Positions 8,668 to 16,461 of a stretch of 20,745 bases of DNA are shown piece after piece (positions within the stretch are counted from its first letter, which is position 1; the number at the start of each line of letters is the position of its first letter). The DNA comes from an uncultured Trueperaceae bacterium (GTDB lineage: Bacteria > Deinococcota > Deinococci > Deinococcales > Trueperaceae). A program made the position numbers and the translations under genes. The DNA lies in contig CALCHY010000360.1 of the NCBI GenBank assembly GCA_937907415.1, positions 1-20,745 on the forward strand, in the 5' to 3' direction. The notes under the pieces are model-generated. The model saw nothing but the letters and a program-made list of their open reading frames with translations, did no database searches and was not told the origin of the DNA.

Positions 8668-9510
8668 TCATGCCCGCGCGGCCGCCAGTCCAGCCGCCAC
8701 CTCGGGCAGCACCTCACCCAGTCCGGCCTCCAGGCGCAGGCTGGCCTCGGCGTCCGCGCGCGTAGGTCCTTGGTTGACGACCGCCACAGGCTTGCCTTGC
8801 GCGATGGCTGACTTCACGAAGCGGTAACCGGAGAACACCTCGAGAGACGAGCCGAGCACGAGCAGCGCGTCCGCCGCCGCCAGCCAGTTGCTCGCCTGGT
8901 CAACACGCACGCGCGGGACGTTCTCTCCGAAGAAGATGACGTCCGGCTTGAGGACGCCGCCGCACACGGTGCAGACAGGCACGCGAAACCCCTGCGTGAG
9001 GGTGTCTGCAAGCGCGGCGTCACCGTCCGGGAGCAGCGCGACCTGCAGGTCAACGAACTGGGGGTTGAGGTCAAGTAGCCGCACCTGAAGATGCTCGCGG
9101 GCCTCGCGCGTTCCGCACTCAAGGCAAGCGACTAGCGCGAGGTCGCCGTGCAGCTCGATGAGCGCCCTCGTGCCCGCCTTGCGGTGCAGCCCGTCAACGT
9201 TCTGCGTGACGACGCCCGTGGTGAGGCCCAAGCGCTCGAGTTCCGTAACGGCGAGGTGCCCGGCGTTCGGCTGCCGCTCCGCCATGCCTCCCCAACCGAC
9301 GGTGCTGCGCGCCCAGTAACGGCGCCTTGCCTCCTCGCCGCCCGTGAACTCTTGGAACGTCATCGGCTTAGGCGCAGGAGTGCGGCGGTGAACGCCGCGG
9401 TAGTCGGGGATGCCGGAGTCGGTCGAGATACCCGCGCCCGTTAGGACGAGGCTCCGGCCTCCTGCGAGGAAGGACGTTAGTTCCTCCACGCCAGCGCGCT
9501 CGTTGCTCAT
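8668..9510 (-). CDS. class II (SIRT4-like) NAD-dependent protein deacylase, Sir2 family
   Basis: 280 residues, normal for a sirtuin core. Motifs: GAGIST (25-30) and DYRG for NAD binding, TQNVDGLH (102-109), catalytic His121 in LHGD, zinc cysteines 129/132 and 180/183, GSS (220-222) and NQGPTR (246-251). The cysteine pairs are 47 residues apart, and the zinc region contains LNP, LPDGD and VPVCTVCGG followed by LKPDVIFFGE. This long loop is the signature of class II sirtuins such as human SIRT4. These remove acyl groups from lysine (for example glutaryl-type, HMG or lipoyl) better than acetyl, so plain deacetylase may be a misleading name. All catalytic residues are present. The ATG at 9510 has no ribosome site but lies 6 bases from a TAGCAT hexamer, suggesting a leaderless mRNA divergent from tldD. 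Confidence 0.92.
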   Translation of the reverse strand: MSNERAGVEELTSFLAGGRSLVLTGAGISTDSGIPDYRGVHRRTPAPKPMTFQEFTGGEEARRRYWARSTVGWGGMAERQPNAGHLAVTELERLGLTTGVVTQNVDGLHRKAGTRALIELHGDLALVACLECGTREAREHLQVRLLDLNPQFVDLQVALLPDGDAALADTLTQGFRVPVCTVCGGVLKPDVIFFGENVPRVRVDQASNWLAAADALLVLGSSLEVFSGYRFVKSAIAQGKPVAVVNQGPTRADAEASLRLEAGLGEVLPEVAAGLAAARA

Positions 9511-9515
9511 GACTG

Positions 9516-9521
9516 ATGCTA
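9516..9521 (-). promoter_or_regulatory. probable -10 element of a leaderless promoter for the sirtuin gene
   Basis: Minus-strand TAGCAT ends 6 positions before the A of the start codon at 9510, the spacing expected if transcription begins at the ATG. I see no convincing -35. It is the mirror image of the tldD hexamer. Confidence 0.5.
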
Positions 9522-9567
9522 CCGAGCGCGGGACCTCGCAGGAGCCGCTCGCGCGACCCTAAAGCGG

Positions 9568-9573
9568 TAGCAT
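9568..9573 (+). promoter_or_regulatory. probable -10 element of a leaderless promoter for tldD
   Basis: TAGCAT ends 6 positions before the A of ATG 9579, and no ribosome site exists there, as expected for a leaderless transcript. It supports 9579 as the start instead of the in-frame ATG at 9516, which would run through the shared promoter. Confidence 0.5.
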
Positions 9574-9578
9574 CGCGC

Positions 9579-10988
9579 ATGCTCAACCACGACACCTACG
9601 CCGCGCTCATCGATCAGGGCCGCAGCGCCGGAGCCGACTACGTGGAGGTCTACGCCGAGCGTTGGCGTCGCCGCCTGCTCCGGTCCATCGACGCCAACGT
9701 CGAGGAGGCCACCAGTAGCTTGCTCTACGGGGCTGGCATCCGCCTGTTCTTCGGGACTGACGTCGTGTACGGCTACACGAACGACCTATCTGACGCCGCG
9801 CTTGGCGAGCTCCTCGGCAACCTGCTCGCCGTACGCACTAGCGCGAACGGCGCGGCCGGCGTGCCTGACGCTGAGGGCCGCGGGGGCCTCGACCTACGCG
9901 TCCGCGACGCCGGCCCGTTCGTTCACGCGCCAGCAGTGCCGTTCGACGCGCGCAGCAAGGCGTGGCGGCTAGAGCGCCTGCGCGAACTCGACGCGGCCGC
10001 GCGCATAGCGCCGGAGGTCAAGCAGGTGGAGGGGCGGCTGCTCGAGTGGGAGCAGGACGTGTCGGTAGCTAACTCGGATGGCGTTGTGGCCGACGACCGC
10101 CGCGTGCGCACGCGCCTGATCGCGCAGGTCATCGCGAGCAACGGCGTAGATACGCAGTCCGCGCACGAGGGTCCTGGCCTCTCGATGGGGTTGGAGCTTC
10201 TCGACCTGCACCCCCCAGCGGCGATCGGGCGGCGCGCTGCCGAGGTCGCGCTCCTCAACCTGACCGCCCGCAAGGCGCCCGCGGGCAGCATGCCGGTAGT
10301 GATCGGCAACGCCTTCGGCGGCGTCATCTTCCATGAGGCGCTAGGGCACCTGCTAGAGACGACGGCTGTCGCGCGCAACGCGTCCGCCCTCACGGACAAG
10401 CTTGGCGAGCTGGTGGCGTCAGACGTCGTGACTTACGTCGACGACGGCACGACGCCACACGGTTGGGGTTCTTCGCGCTTCGATGACGAGGGCGCACGGA
10501 CCGAACGCACGGTGCTCATCAACGCGGGCGTGCTCGAGAGTTACATGGTCGACCGCTGGGGCGCGCTCATGACTGGCTATCGCCCAACGGGATCTGGCCG
10601 CAGGCAGGACTACACGTACGCCCCCACCTCGCGCATGCGCAACACCTTCGTGCTGCCTGGCACCACCCCGAAGGAAGAGCTGTTCGCCGGCATCGAATTC
10701 GGCCTGTACGCCAAGTCGATGGGCGGCGGGCAGGTCATGCCTGGGTCGGGTGAGTACAACTTCGCGGTCGACGAGGGCTACCTCATCCGCAACGGTCAGC
10801 TAGCCGAGCCCGTGCGTGGCGCCATGCTCGTTGGCAAGGGTCCCGAGTCGATAAAGCGCATCGTCGCCGTGTCCGACGACGTCTCGACTGCGCCAGGCAT
10901 GTGCGGGTCGCTGTCGGGGTCGCTGCCTGTCGAAGTGGGTCAGCCGCACCTGCTCGTCAGCGAGCTGATCGTTGGCGGCGAAGCCTGA
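9579..10988 (+). CDS. tldD: TldD, zinc metalloprotease subunit
   Basis: 469 residues from ATG 9579, close to the usual size of about 480. TldD with TldE forms a heterodimeric peptidase that degrades unfolded or modified peptides, known from microcin B17 and CcdA processing in Escherichia coli. The catalytic HExxxH is present as HEALGH (252-257 in FHEALGHLLE). The later Cys in APGMCGSLSG (Cys441) fits the third zinc ligand, and the TldD blocks SDVVTYVDDGT, GWGSSRFDDEG and SMGGGQVMPGSGEYNF are clear. A further ATG at 9516 in the same frame would add 21 Arg/Ser-rich residues and is rejected. Its partner tldE begins only at 19629, with the leftward glycan operon between them. The stop lies 2 bases from the stop of the convergent LacI-like gene. 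Confidence 0.95.
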   Translation: MLNHDTYAALIDQGRSAGADYVEVYAERWRRRLLRSIDANVEEATSSLLYGAGIRLFFGTDVVYGYTNDLSDAALGELLGNLLAVRTSANGAAGVPDAEGRGGLDLRVRDAGPFVHAPAVPFDARSKAWRLERLRELDAAARIAPEVKQVEGRLLEWEQDVSVANSDGVVADDRRVRTRLIAQVIASNGVDTQSAHEGPGLSMGLELLDLHPPAAIGRRAAEVALLNLTARKAPAGSMPVVIGNAFGGVIFHEALGHLLETTAVARNASALTDKLGELVASDVVTYVDDGTTPHGWGSSRFDDEGARTERTVLINAGVLESYMVDRWGALMTGYRPTGSGRRQDYTYAPTSRMRNTFVLPGTTPKEELFAGIEFGLYAKSMGGGQVMPGSGEYNFAVDEGYLIRNGQLAEPVRGAMLVGKGPESIKRIVAVSDDVSTAPGMCGSLSGSLPVEVGQPHLLVSELIVGGEA

Positions 10989-10990
10989 CC

Positions 10991-11818
10991 TCAGCAACTG
11001 CTGCTACGGCGCACGAGGTGAGTGCTAAGCAGCGTGCTACCAACTAGTGGTTGGCCAGACAACTGCGCCATCAACTGCCGCGCGGCGCGGCGGCCCAGCT
11101 CGACGACGTCGGCGGCCACCGTCGTAACGCCGGCCGCCTCCGCTTCTGGCCCATCACCGAAGCCGACCACGGCCAGGTCGTCTGGCACGCGTAACCCAGC
11201 CGCCAGCACCACGGCTTGCGCCTCGATGGCCATGAGGTAGTCGGCCGCTATCACGGCGTCGCACTGCCCGCCACCTGCCAGGAAGGCGGCGAGGGCGTCG
11301 GCGGCTAACCGCGGCGTGAACTCGCCGCGCAAGTAGTTCTCTGGCGGCACCGTCAGGCCGTGGCGCACGGCCTCGTCGCGGAACGCGGACTCGCGCTCCT
11401 GGCCGTCTAGCTGTGACGTGTCTCCCCCAACGAACACCGGCAGGCGCCTGCCGCAGGCCTCCACCACGTGCTGCATGAGCAGGGCGACGCCCTGGTGGTT
11501 GTCGAACATCATGGTCGGCAGCTCGAGGTGCTGCGTGCCGTGGCTTATCAACGTGACGGGCAGTCCGGACTCCGCCACGACGGCCAGGTCGTCGTCGGCC
11601 ACGGCGTTCGCGAGGACAAGCACGCCGCTTGCGCCACTGATGGCCTCGGCCACCTCCGCCCGCACGGCGTCCGGCGAGCGCAGGCCGACCAGGGGGTGGG
11701 CGGCGAGGCCAAACCCGTTGGCGGCCGCCACCTCCTCGGCGCCCTGCAGCACGCTCAGTTGGAAGACGCCCTCGAGGTTGTTGACTAGTACGGCGATGGT
11801 GCCTGCCGCGCGCTTCAC
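10991..11818 (-). CDS. LacI-type periplasmic-binding-fold effector domain without DNA-binding domain
   Basis: 275 residues that align with the sugar-sensing core of LacI/GalR regulators from the first strand (TIAVLVNNLEGVFQLSVLQGAEEVA) through FDNHQGVALLMQHV (105-118), CDAVIAADYLMAIEA (186-200) and VPDDLAVVGFGD (211-222) to the C-terminal segment. The helix-turn-helix and hinge (about 60 residues in normal members) are absent: the protein begins only six residues before the core. There is no signal peptide, so it is cytosolic. The GTG start at 11818 overlaps the ROK gene stop (GTGA), so it is translationally coupled to a protein that has a DNA-binding domain. It may sense the sugar and act through the ROK protein, or may be a decaying regulator; the even conservation of the core argues against decay. 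No closer identity can be given. Confidence 0.82.
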   Translation of the reverse strand: MKRAAGTIAVLVNNLEGVFQLSVLQGAEEVAAANGFGLAAHPLVGLRSPDAVRAEVAEAISGASGVLVLANAVADDDLAVVAESGLPVTLISHGTQHLELPTMMFDNHQGVALLMQHVVEACGRRLPVFVGGDTSQLDGQERESAFRDEAVRHGLTVPPENYLRGEFTPRLAADALAAFLAGGGQCDAVIAADYLMAIEAQAVVLAAGLRVPDDLAVVGFGDGPEAEAAGVTTVAADVVELGRRAARQLMAQLSGQPLVGSTLLSTHLVRRSSSC

Positions 11819-12951
11819 GCGACCAACCCAAGTTCCGTGAGGTTAGCTAACGCAACGGCGCCCATCGCGCCAAGGCGGTTGGAGTAGGCGAGGGTCAACT
11901 CGAGGTCGTCCAGCGCCCCTTGCCCGAGCAGCAGGCCAGCTTCTGCGGCCAAGCGCTGCAAGAACACCTCGCCTAGGTCGGTTACGCCGCCAGCTAACGA
12001 GACCTGGGTTGGCTGCAGCAGGGAAACGATCCACGCGAGCGGACGGGCCAAGCCAGCCGCGAGCTCGAGCACGAGCTGCCGTGCGGTTGCGTCACCGCGC
12101 TCCTCCGCGCTGCGGACGTGCAGGTAACGCAAGCCACCGCCGCCTGGCAGCGTGCTGTGAGACTCACCGCTCAGTTCGGCCGCGCGCAGCTTGAACGCCG
12201 TCCAGCCTAGGCGTAGTTCGTCGATCATCGGCCCTGACAACTCGCTGCCGAAGTGCGCGCCGCTCGGGTGCAGCACCACGCCAAGCTCGAGGTCCTCATC
12301 GAGGATGAGGGTGACGAGGTTGCCCGCCTGGGCGTTGCTCTGCGGCCCGAAACTATGCTGCCCGAGCGCGCAGAGTTCGGCCAAGTTGCCGACGTGCACG
12401 GGCACGGCGAGCCTGGTGGTGAGGAGTTCGGCGAGGGGTGAGTCGTTGAGGTTGAGGACCGCCGACCTGCGCACGACGCCGGTGCCGGGCCTCACCCTGC
12501 CGGGTACGGCAACGCCGACGGCGAGCAGTGGGGCGTCTAGTTGCGGCAGCAGCGCAGCGACGACGCTCTGCACGGCGCTAAGGACCGCCTCTTCGCCAGT
12601 GCCGCGCAAGTCGAGGACGTGAACGGCGCTGCTCTCGCCAGCTAGGTCGGTGAGGACGGCGCTCACGCGCTCACCGCTCAGCGCGACGCCTATCAGGTGG
12701 CGCGCGCGCGGGTTGAACGCGAGGAGCGTAGGGCGCTTGCCGCCGCTGCCGCTGGCGCGCCCGAGGCCTTCCTCGACGACGAGGCCCTCGTCGATGAGTT
12801 CGCCAACGAGGTTCGAGATGGTCGGCTTGGTCAGCCCGGTCACGGCGGCGAGGGCAGCGCGGGTGTTGACCTCGTCCTGGTAGAGCATGCGCAGCACGAG
12901 GCGGCGGTTGTGGTCGCGCAGTTGCTCACGCGTTGCCTTGATGGGCGTCAT
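11815..12951 (-). CDS. ROK-family transcriptional repressor (NagC/XylR-like), no kinase or zinc motifs
   Basis: 378 residues. An N-terminal winged helix-turn-helix (about 15-62: NRRLVLRMLYQD, RAALAAVTGLTKPTISNLVGE) is followed by a ROK domain (about 86-378), with AVGVAVPGRV (144-153) and LAGGVTDLGEVFLQRL (319-334) readable. The N-terminus is typical of sugar-responsive ROK repressors. The ROK kinase aspartate region, normally N-D-A-N, reads VGNLAEL (187-193), so the Asp is missing. The CxCGxxGC zinc segment is replaced by a cysteine-free HPSGAHFGSELSGP. Sugar phosphorylation is therefore unlikely, and ligand sensing may be altered. It lies 17 bases after the GH18 gene and overlaps the LacI-like gene. 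The likely target is the palindrome at 19495-19517 in front of its own operon. Confidence 0.9.
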   Translation of the reverse strand: MTPIKATREQLRDHNRRLVLRMLYQDEVNTRAALAAVTGLTKPTISNLVGELIDEGLVVEEGLGRASGSGGKRPTLLAFNPRARHLIGVALSGERVSAVLTDLAGESSAVHVLDLRGTGEEAVLSAVQSVVAALLPQLDAPLLAVGVAVPGRVRPGTGVVRRSAVLNLNDSPLAELLTTRLAVPVHVGNLAELCALGQHSFGPQSNAQAGNLVTLILDEDLELGVVLHPSGAHFGSELSGPMIDELRLGWTAFKLRAAELSGESHSTLPGGGGLRYLHVRSAEERGDATARQLVLELAAGLARPLAWIVSLLQPTQVSLAGGVTDLGEVFLQRLAAEAGLLLGQGALDDLELTLAYSNRLGAMGAVALANLTELGLVA

Positions 12952-12957
12952 GGGCGA

Positions 12958-12963
12958 ACCATA
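12958..12963 (-). promoter_or_regulatory. possible internal leaderless promoter (-10) for the ROK gene
   Basis: Minus-strand TATGGT, preceded by GG, ends 7 positions before the A of ATG 12951 with no ribosome site between. It lies in the 17-base gap after the GH18 stop. No -35 is apparent. It would allow the regulators to be made when the main promoter is repressed. Confidence 0.35.
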
Positions 12964-12968
12964 CCGAG

Positions 12969-14015
12969 TTAGCGGGCACCCTCAGCGGCGTCCAGGCGGA
13001 GCGCGCAGGTGGCGGGCCGCGCGGCTCTGAGGGCGTCCCAGGAGGCGGGGTCCTCGCCGCCGAGCCCCCAGATGGCCACGCCGCCAGTCGGCGCTTCGGC
13101 CTCCCCGAGCGCCGCCAGGCGGCCGACCGTGGTTGCACCGTCTGACACGTAAACGGTCTGTCTTGGCAGGCCGGTGACGTCGAGCTCGACCAGTAGTTCG
13201 AGGCTGTCTGGGTCGCGTTGCGGCGTTAGGCCGAACTGCGTGATCATGCGCTCCGTTGCCTCCCAGGTCGTGGCCGCTGCGGGCGGGCTGCCGCGCTTCC
13301 AGGTGTAGCCGTAGAACGGCATGCCGACGAGGAGCTGCGTCTGGCCAACGGCCCCAAGGCCGTACTCGACGACCTTGGAAACCCAAGAACGCGGCGCCAC
13401 CGGCCCAGGTGGCTCGTTGCGGTTAGTGAAGTCGTACGTCATGACGTTGAAGAGGTCGGCCGCCGCCGCCAGGCGCGGCCAGTCCTGAGCCGCCGCGCTG
13501 GGGAAACCGGTCGGACTAGCCTCCGTCTTGGCGTGGACCGTCACCGAGAGGAGCTTGCCGCGTTCATGCAGCGCCGCCCCGAGCCGCTCGACGAAGCCGC
13601 TGAACGCAGCGCGCGTTTCGAGCGGGAACATCTCGTAGTCGAGGTCAAGCCCGTCGAAGCCGCCGTCGTCGACGAGGGCGACGAGGGCTGCCACGTGAGC
13701 GCTTAGCAGCGGCTCTGACATGAAGGTGCTGTGGTTGGCGAACACGCTCGGCACGACGAGCAGGCCGGCCGAGCGCCAGGTCGCGACCTGATCCTCCCAG
13801 TTGGCGCCCGCTTGCGAGAGGATGGCGCCCTCGGCGTTCGGCGTGAACCAGAACGGGAAGACGACGTCTATGACGTCTGCGTTGGCGACGATGGTGTCGT
13901 AGCCGCCGGGGTGGTCGGACGACGGGTACCAGACGGCGACGCACCAAGACGGCGGCGTGGCGGCTAGTGCGCTAGCCGCCGCGAGCAGGCAGAGCAGCGC
14001 CGCCAAGCGCCTCAC
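12969..14015 (-). CDS. secreted GH18 family glycoside hydrolase
   Basis: 348 residues with a signal peptide (RRLAALLCLLAAASALAA, cleavage near 19). The GH18 catalytic motif DxxDxDxE is intact as DGLDLDYE (121-128), Glu128 being the acid. MTYDF (192-196), GMPFYGYTW (231-239) and the terminal-strand GGVAIWGLGGED (311-322) complete the barrel. The layout resembles the YaaH/SleL/YdhD-like GH18 subgroup, which acts on GlcNAc-containing glycans including peptidoglycan; a chitinase-type role is also possible. No LysM or chitin-binding module is attached. Cys25 and Cys337 lie at the two ends of the mature protein and could form a tying disulfide. The GTG start at 14015 overlaps the GH3 stop (GTGA). 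It would cut glycan outside the cytoplasm to feed the importer and NagZ-like enzyme. Confidence 0.9.
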   Translation of the reverse strand: MRRLAALLCLLAAASALAATPPSWCVAVWYPSSDHPGGYDTIVANADVIDVVFPFWFTPNAEGAILSQAGANWEDQVATWRSAGLLVVPSVFANHSTFMSEPLLSAHVAALVALVDDGGFDGLDLDYEMFPLETRAAFSGFVERLGAALHERGKLLSVTVHAKTEASPTGFPSAAAQDWPRLAAAADLFNVMTYDFTNRNEPPGPVAPRSWVSKVVEYGLGAVGQTQLLVGMPFYGYTWKRGSPPAAATTWEATERMITQFGLTPQRDPDSLELLVELDVTGLPRQTVYVSDGATTVGRLAALGEAEAPTGGVAIWGLGGEDPASWDALRAARPATCALRLDAAEGAR

Positions 14016-15541
14016 GGCCGCGCCCGCTCGTCGGTCAGCGCGGCCGGTGGCACGGCGACCGGCAGCCGCCCTCTCCCCTCCAACTCACCGCACAGCACCC
14101 GCGCCACCGCCTCCGTTTGAGGTTCTCGCCTGCCGTAACTGCAGATGGCGCGGCGCACCGCGCCCGCCGCCGCTACGTCGAGCGGGTTGCGGAGCGCTAC
14201 GAGGATGGGGTCTGAGCCCATGGCGACGAGGCGCCGCAAGAGGCTCAGTTGCGCCTCGTCTCCTGCAGCGTTGACGGTGGCCACCACCACCTCGCCACCG
14301 CCCGCAGCGCGCCAGGCAGCCACCTGCCCGGCAACGGCGTCCACGGCGGCGGCCGGGGCGCTGCGCTCGAGCACGACCTCGGTGGTGTCTGGCACGCGCG
14401 CACGCAGTTGCGCGGCAAGGCAGGTAGCCCCGCCCGGCGCCGTCTCGGCGGGCGTGAGGGCGCCGGCAGCCACGCTGACGACGAGCACCCGTGCCCCAGC
14501 GGCCAGTCGCGGGTCGCCGCGCACCACGGTAATGGCGGCCTCCGAGCTGACCCGCGCGACCTCGCGGTGCGCTTGGCTGCCGATCACCGACAGGGGCGGC
14601 AGCTCGGTTGGCAGGCCGCGCCTGACGGCCAGCACGCGTGCCGCGCTGGCGGGGTCCGTCTCGGCCTCGAGCTCACGCACGATCTGTTGCTGGTCGGGGA
14701 GGTGCCCAAGCATCGCGAGGTCCGCGCCGGCGCGCAGCGAGCGCCTGGCGCGCTCAACGCCAGGCAGGTCGCCAACTGCGCTCATGTCGAGCGCGTCGGT
14801 GACGACCACGCCGGCGTACCCCAGCTCGTCTCGCAGCAGCCCCGTGAGGACGGCGCGCGAGTGCGTGGCAACGGCGTCGTCTAGCGCCGGGTAGATGGCG
14901 TGGCACGACATGATGGCGGCAACGCCTGCCTTGATGGCAGCCGCGAACGGCACGAGCTCGCGCCGCTTGAGCAGCTCGAGCGGCGCGGTGATGACGGGGG
15001 TGGAGTGGTGGCTGTCTAGCTGCGTGTCGCCGTGACCAGGGAAGTGCTTGGCCGTCGCTAGCACGCCGTTACTCTGCATGCCAGCGATGAGGGCAGCCCC
15101 GAGGGCGGCGACTCGCTGCGGGTCGTCACCGAAGGCCCTCACCCCCAGCACGTCGCTGGCTTGCTGCGTGGCGAGGTCGAGGACGGGCGCGATGTTCATG
15201 TTGCACCCGAGCGCCAGGAGTTCGCTGCCGAGCACCTCGCCGGTGCGGCGCGCCAACTCCACCGACCCTGCCGCCCCTAGCGCTAAGTTGCCTGGCAGCT
15301 CGGTGGCGCCGTGACCGACGGCCATGAGCTGGCCGCCTTCCTGGTCTATGCCGATGATGGGGGGCGGGTGGCCGCCAGCAGCGGCGGCGGCCATGAGGCT
15401 GAGGTTCAACTCGCGCAACTGCCTCAACGAGGCGACGTTGAAACTGAAGAGGCACACGGCGCCGACGGCGCCGGATTCCAACGCGGCGAGCACCCAGGCG
15501 GGCGCTTCGTGGCCGCGGAAACTGATCATGCATGAGCTCAT
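14012..15541 (-). CDS. nagZ: GH3 beta-N-acetylhexosaminidase (NagZ-like)
   Basis: About 509 residues from ATG 15541; the open frame runs further upstream, but that part overlaps the permease gene and is not conserved-looking. Motifs: IGIDQEGGQ (63-71), the NagZ hallmark KHFPGHGDT (165-173) with the following DSH (176-178) supplying the catalytic His-Asp pair, and nucleophile Asp249 in VVVTDALDM. A second alpha/beta domain (about 330-509) makes it the long two-domain type like Bacillus NagZ. There is no signal peptide, so it should release terminal GlcNAc from imported oligosaccharides or muropeptides in the cytoplasm. The start is uncertain: AAAGG lies 12 bases upstream of 15541, and an ATG at 15529 is an alternative. 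The gap to the MalG-type stop is 8 bases. It overlaps the GH18 start. Confidence 0.92.
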   Translation of the reverse strand: MSSCMISFRGHEAPAWVLAALESGAVGAVCLFSFNVASLRQLRELNLSLMAAAAAGGHPPPIIGIDQEGGQLMAVGHGATELPGNLALGAAGSVELARRTGEVLGSELLALGCNMNIAPVLDLATQQASDVLGVRAFGDDPQRVAALGAALIAGMQSNGVLATAKHFPGHGDTQLDSHHSTPVITAPLELLKRRELVPFAAAIKAGVAAIMSCHAIYPALDDAVATHSRAVLTGLLRDELGYAGVVVTDALDMSAVGDLPGVERARRSLRAGADLAMLGHLPDQQQIVRELEAETDPASAARVLAVRRGLPTELPPLSVIGSQAHREVARVSSEAAITVVRGDPRLAAGARVLVVSVAAGALTPAETAPGGATCLAAQLRARVPDTTEVVLERSAPAAAVDAVAGQVAAWRAAGGGEVVVATVNAAGDEAQLSLLRRLVAMGSDPILVALRNPLDVAAAGAVRRAICSYGRREPQTEAVARVLCGELEGRGRLPVAVPPAALTDERARP

Positions 15542-15549
15542 GAGTGACG

Positions 15550-16461
15550 TCAGCCTTTCGAGCCCGTGAGGGCGATGCCCTCGGTGAAGTAACGCTGGGT
15601 GAGGATGAACACGACGAGGACGGGGATGACGAAGAGCACGCTGGCCGTCATGATGTCCTGCCACGGAATGGGCGACTCCTGCAGGTTGTTCTTCTGCGCG
15701 ACGTAGATGGGCATGGTGAACAGCTCGGCTTTCTGCAGGTAGAGGAGCGGCTGCACGAGGTTGTTCCACTGGCCGACGAAGAGGAAGACCGTTACCGTCG
15801 CCACGGCTGGCCGTGAGAGCGGCAGGATGATGAGCCACAGGAGTTGCAGTGGGTTGGCGCCGTCTATGAGGGCGGACTCGTCCAGTTCGCGTGGGAGCGT
15901 GAGCATGAACTGCCGCAGCAGGAACACGAGCGCCGCGCCGCCAGCGAAGAAGCCGGGCAGGGTGATGGGGTTGAAGGTGCGCAGCCAGCCGAGTTCGTAG
16001 AAGAGCACGTACTGCGGGACGAGCGTGGCTTGGGCAGGCAGCATGAGGGTGCCGAGCATGAGGCCGAACACGAGGTCGCGGCCGGGCCAGCGCAGGCGGC
16101 TGAACGCGAACGCCACGACCACGAGGCTCGAGACGGTGCCGAGGAGCACGATGAGCACGGTGTAGAGGCTATTGCCGTAGGCGCGGTAGAAGTTCTTCTC
16201 TGCGAGCTGCTTCGTGTAGTTCGACCACTGCGGCGTCTCAGGGAAGATGCTGAGTTGCGCCTGGCCTACCTCCTCCACGGTCTTGAGTGACGTGCCCGCC
16301 ATCCACGCAACCGGGAAGAGGAAGAAGATGCCCGCACCGATGAGGGCGGCGTAGAGCACCAAGACGCCGGTGGCGCGCCAACTGCCGCGCCAGAAGCGCA
16401 TGCCGACGCGGCGGGTGTTGCCCCGGCTGCGTGCGCCGGGGAGGGCGCCAGTGTCATTCAT
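15550..16461 (-). CDS. sugar ABC transporter permease, MalG/UgpE type
   Basis: 303 residues with about six membrane helices after a basic cytoplasmic N-terminus (1-30). The permease loop that docks on the ATPase is seen as ELDESALIDGANPLQLLWLIILPLSRPA (192-219), a good EAA motif with the usual G spacing. The segment QWNNLVQPLLYLQ and the ending YFTEGIALTGSKG are typical of CUT1-family MalG-like subunits. It overlaps the MalF-type gene by 8 bases, implying coupled translation. It should form the channel with the MalF-type protein and receive sugar from the binding protein. No ATP-binding subunit is encoded in this operon. Confidence 0.93.
   Translation of the reverse strand: MNDTGALPGARSRGNTRRVGMRFWRGSWRATGVLVLYAALIGAGIFFLFPVAWMAGTSLKTVEEVGQAQLSIFPETPQWSNYTKQLAEKNFYRAYGNSLYTVLIVLLGTVSSLVVVAFAFSRLRWPGRDLVFGLMLGTLMLPAQATLVPQYVLFYELGWLRTFNPITLPGFFAGGAALVFLLRQFMLTLPRELDESALIDGANPLQLLWLIILPLSRPAVATVTVFLFVGQWNNLVQPLLYLQKAELFTMPIYVAQKNNLQESPIPWQDIMTASVLFVIPVLVVFILTQRYFTEGIALTGSKG

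Larger units (their letters stand above)
9515..9574. repeat. 10-bp perfect inverted repeat spanning the divergent promoter region
   Basis: GATGCTACCG (9515-9524) and CGGTAGCATC (9565-9574) are exact reverse complements separated by 40 bases. Each arm contains the TAGCAT hexamer in the direction of its own gene, with 5 bases to each ATG. Confidence 0.8.

Noticed and set aside
9516..9578. Upstream in-frame ATG for tldD at 9516
   Set aside because: It would add an Arg/Ser-rich stretch not expected in TldD and would place the shared promoter arms inside the coding sequence.
15542..15838. N-terminal extension of the GH3 frame to 15838
   Set aside because: These 99 codons overlap the MalG-type gene, are His/Arg/Pro-rich and lie before the normal NagZ start region.
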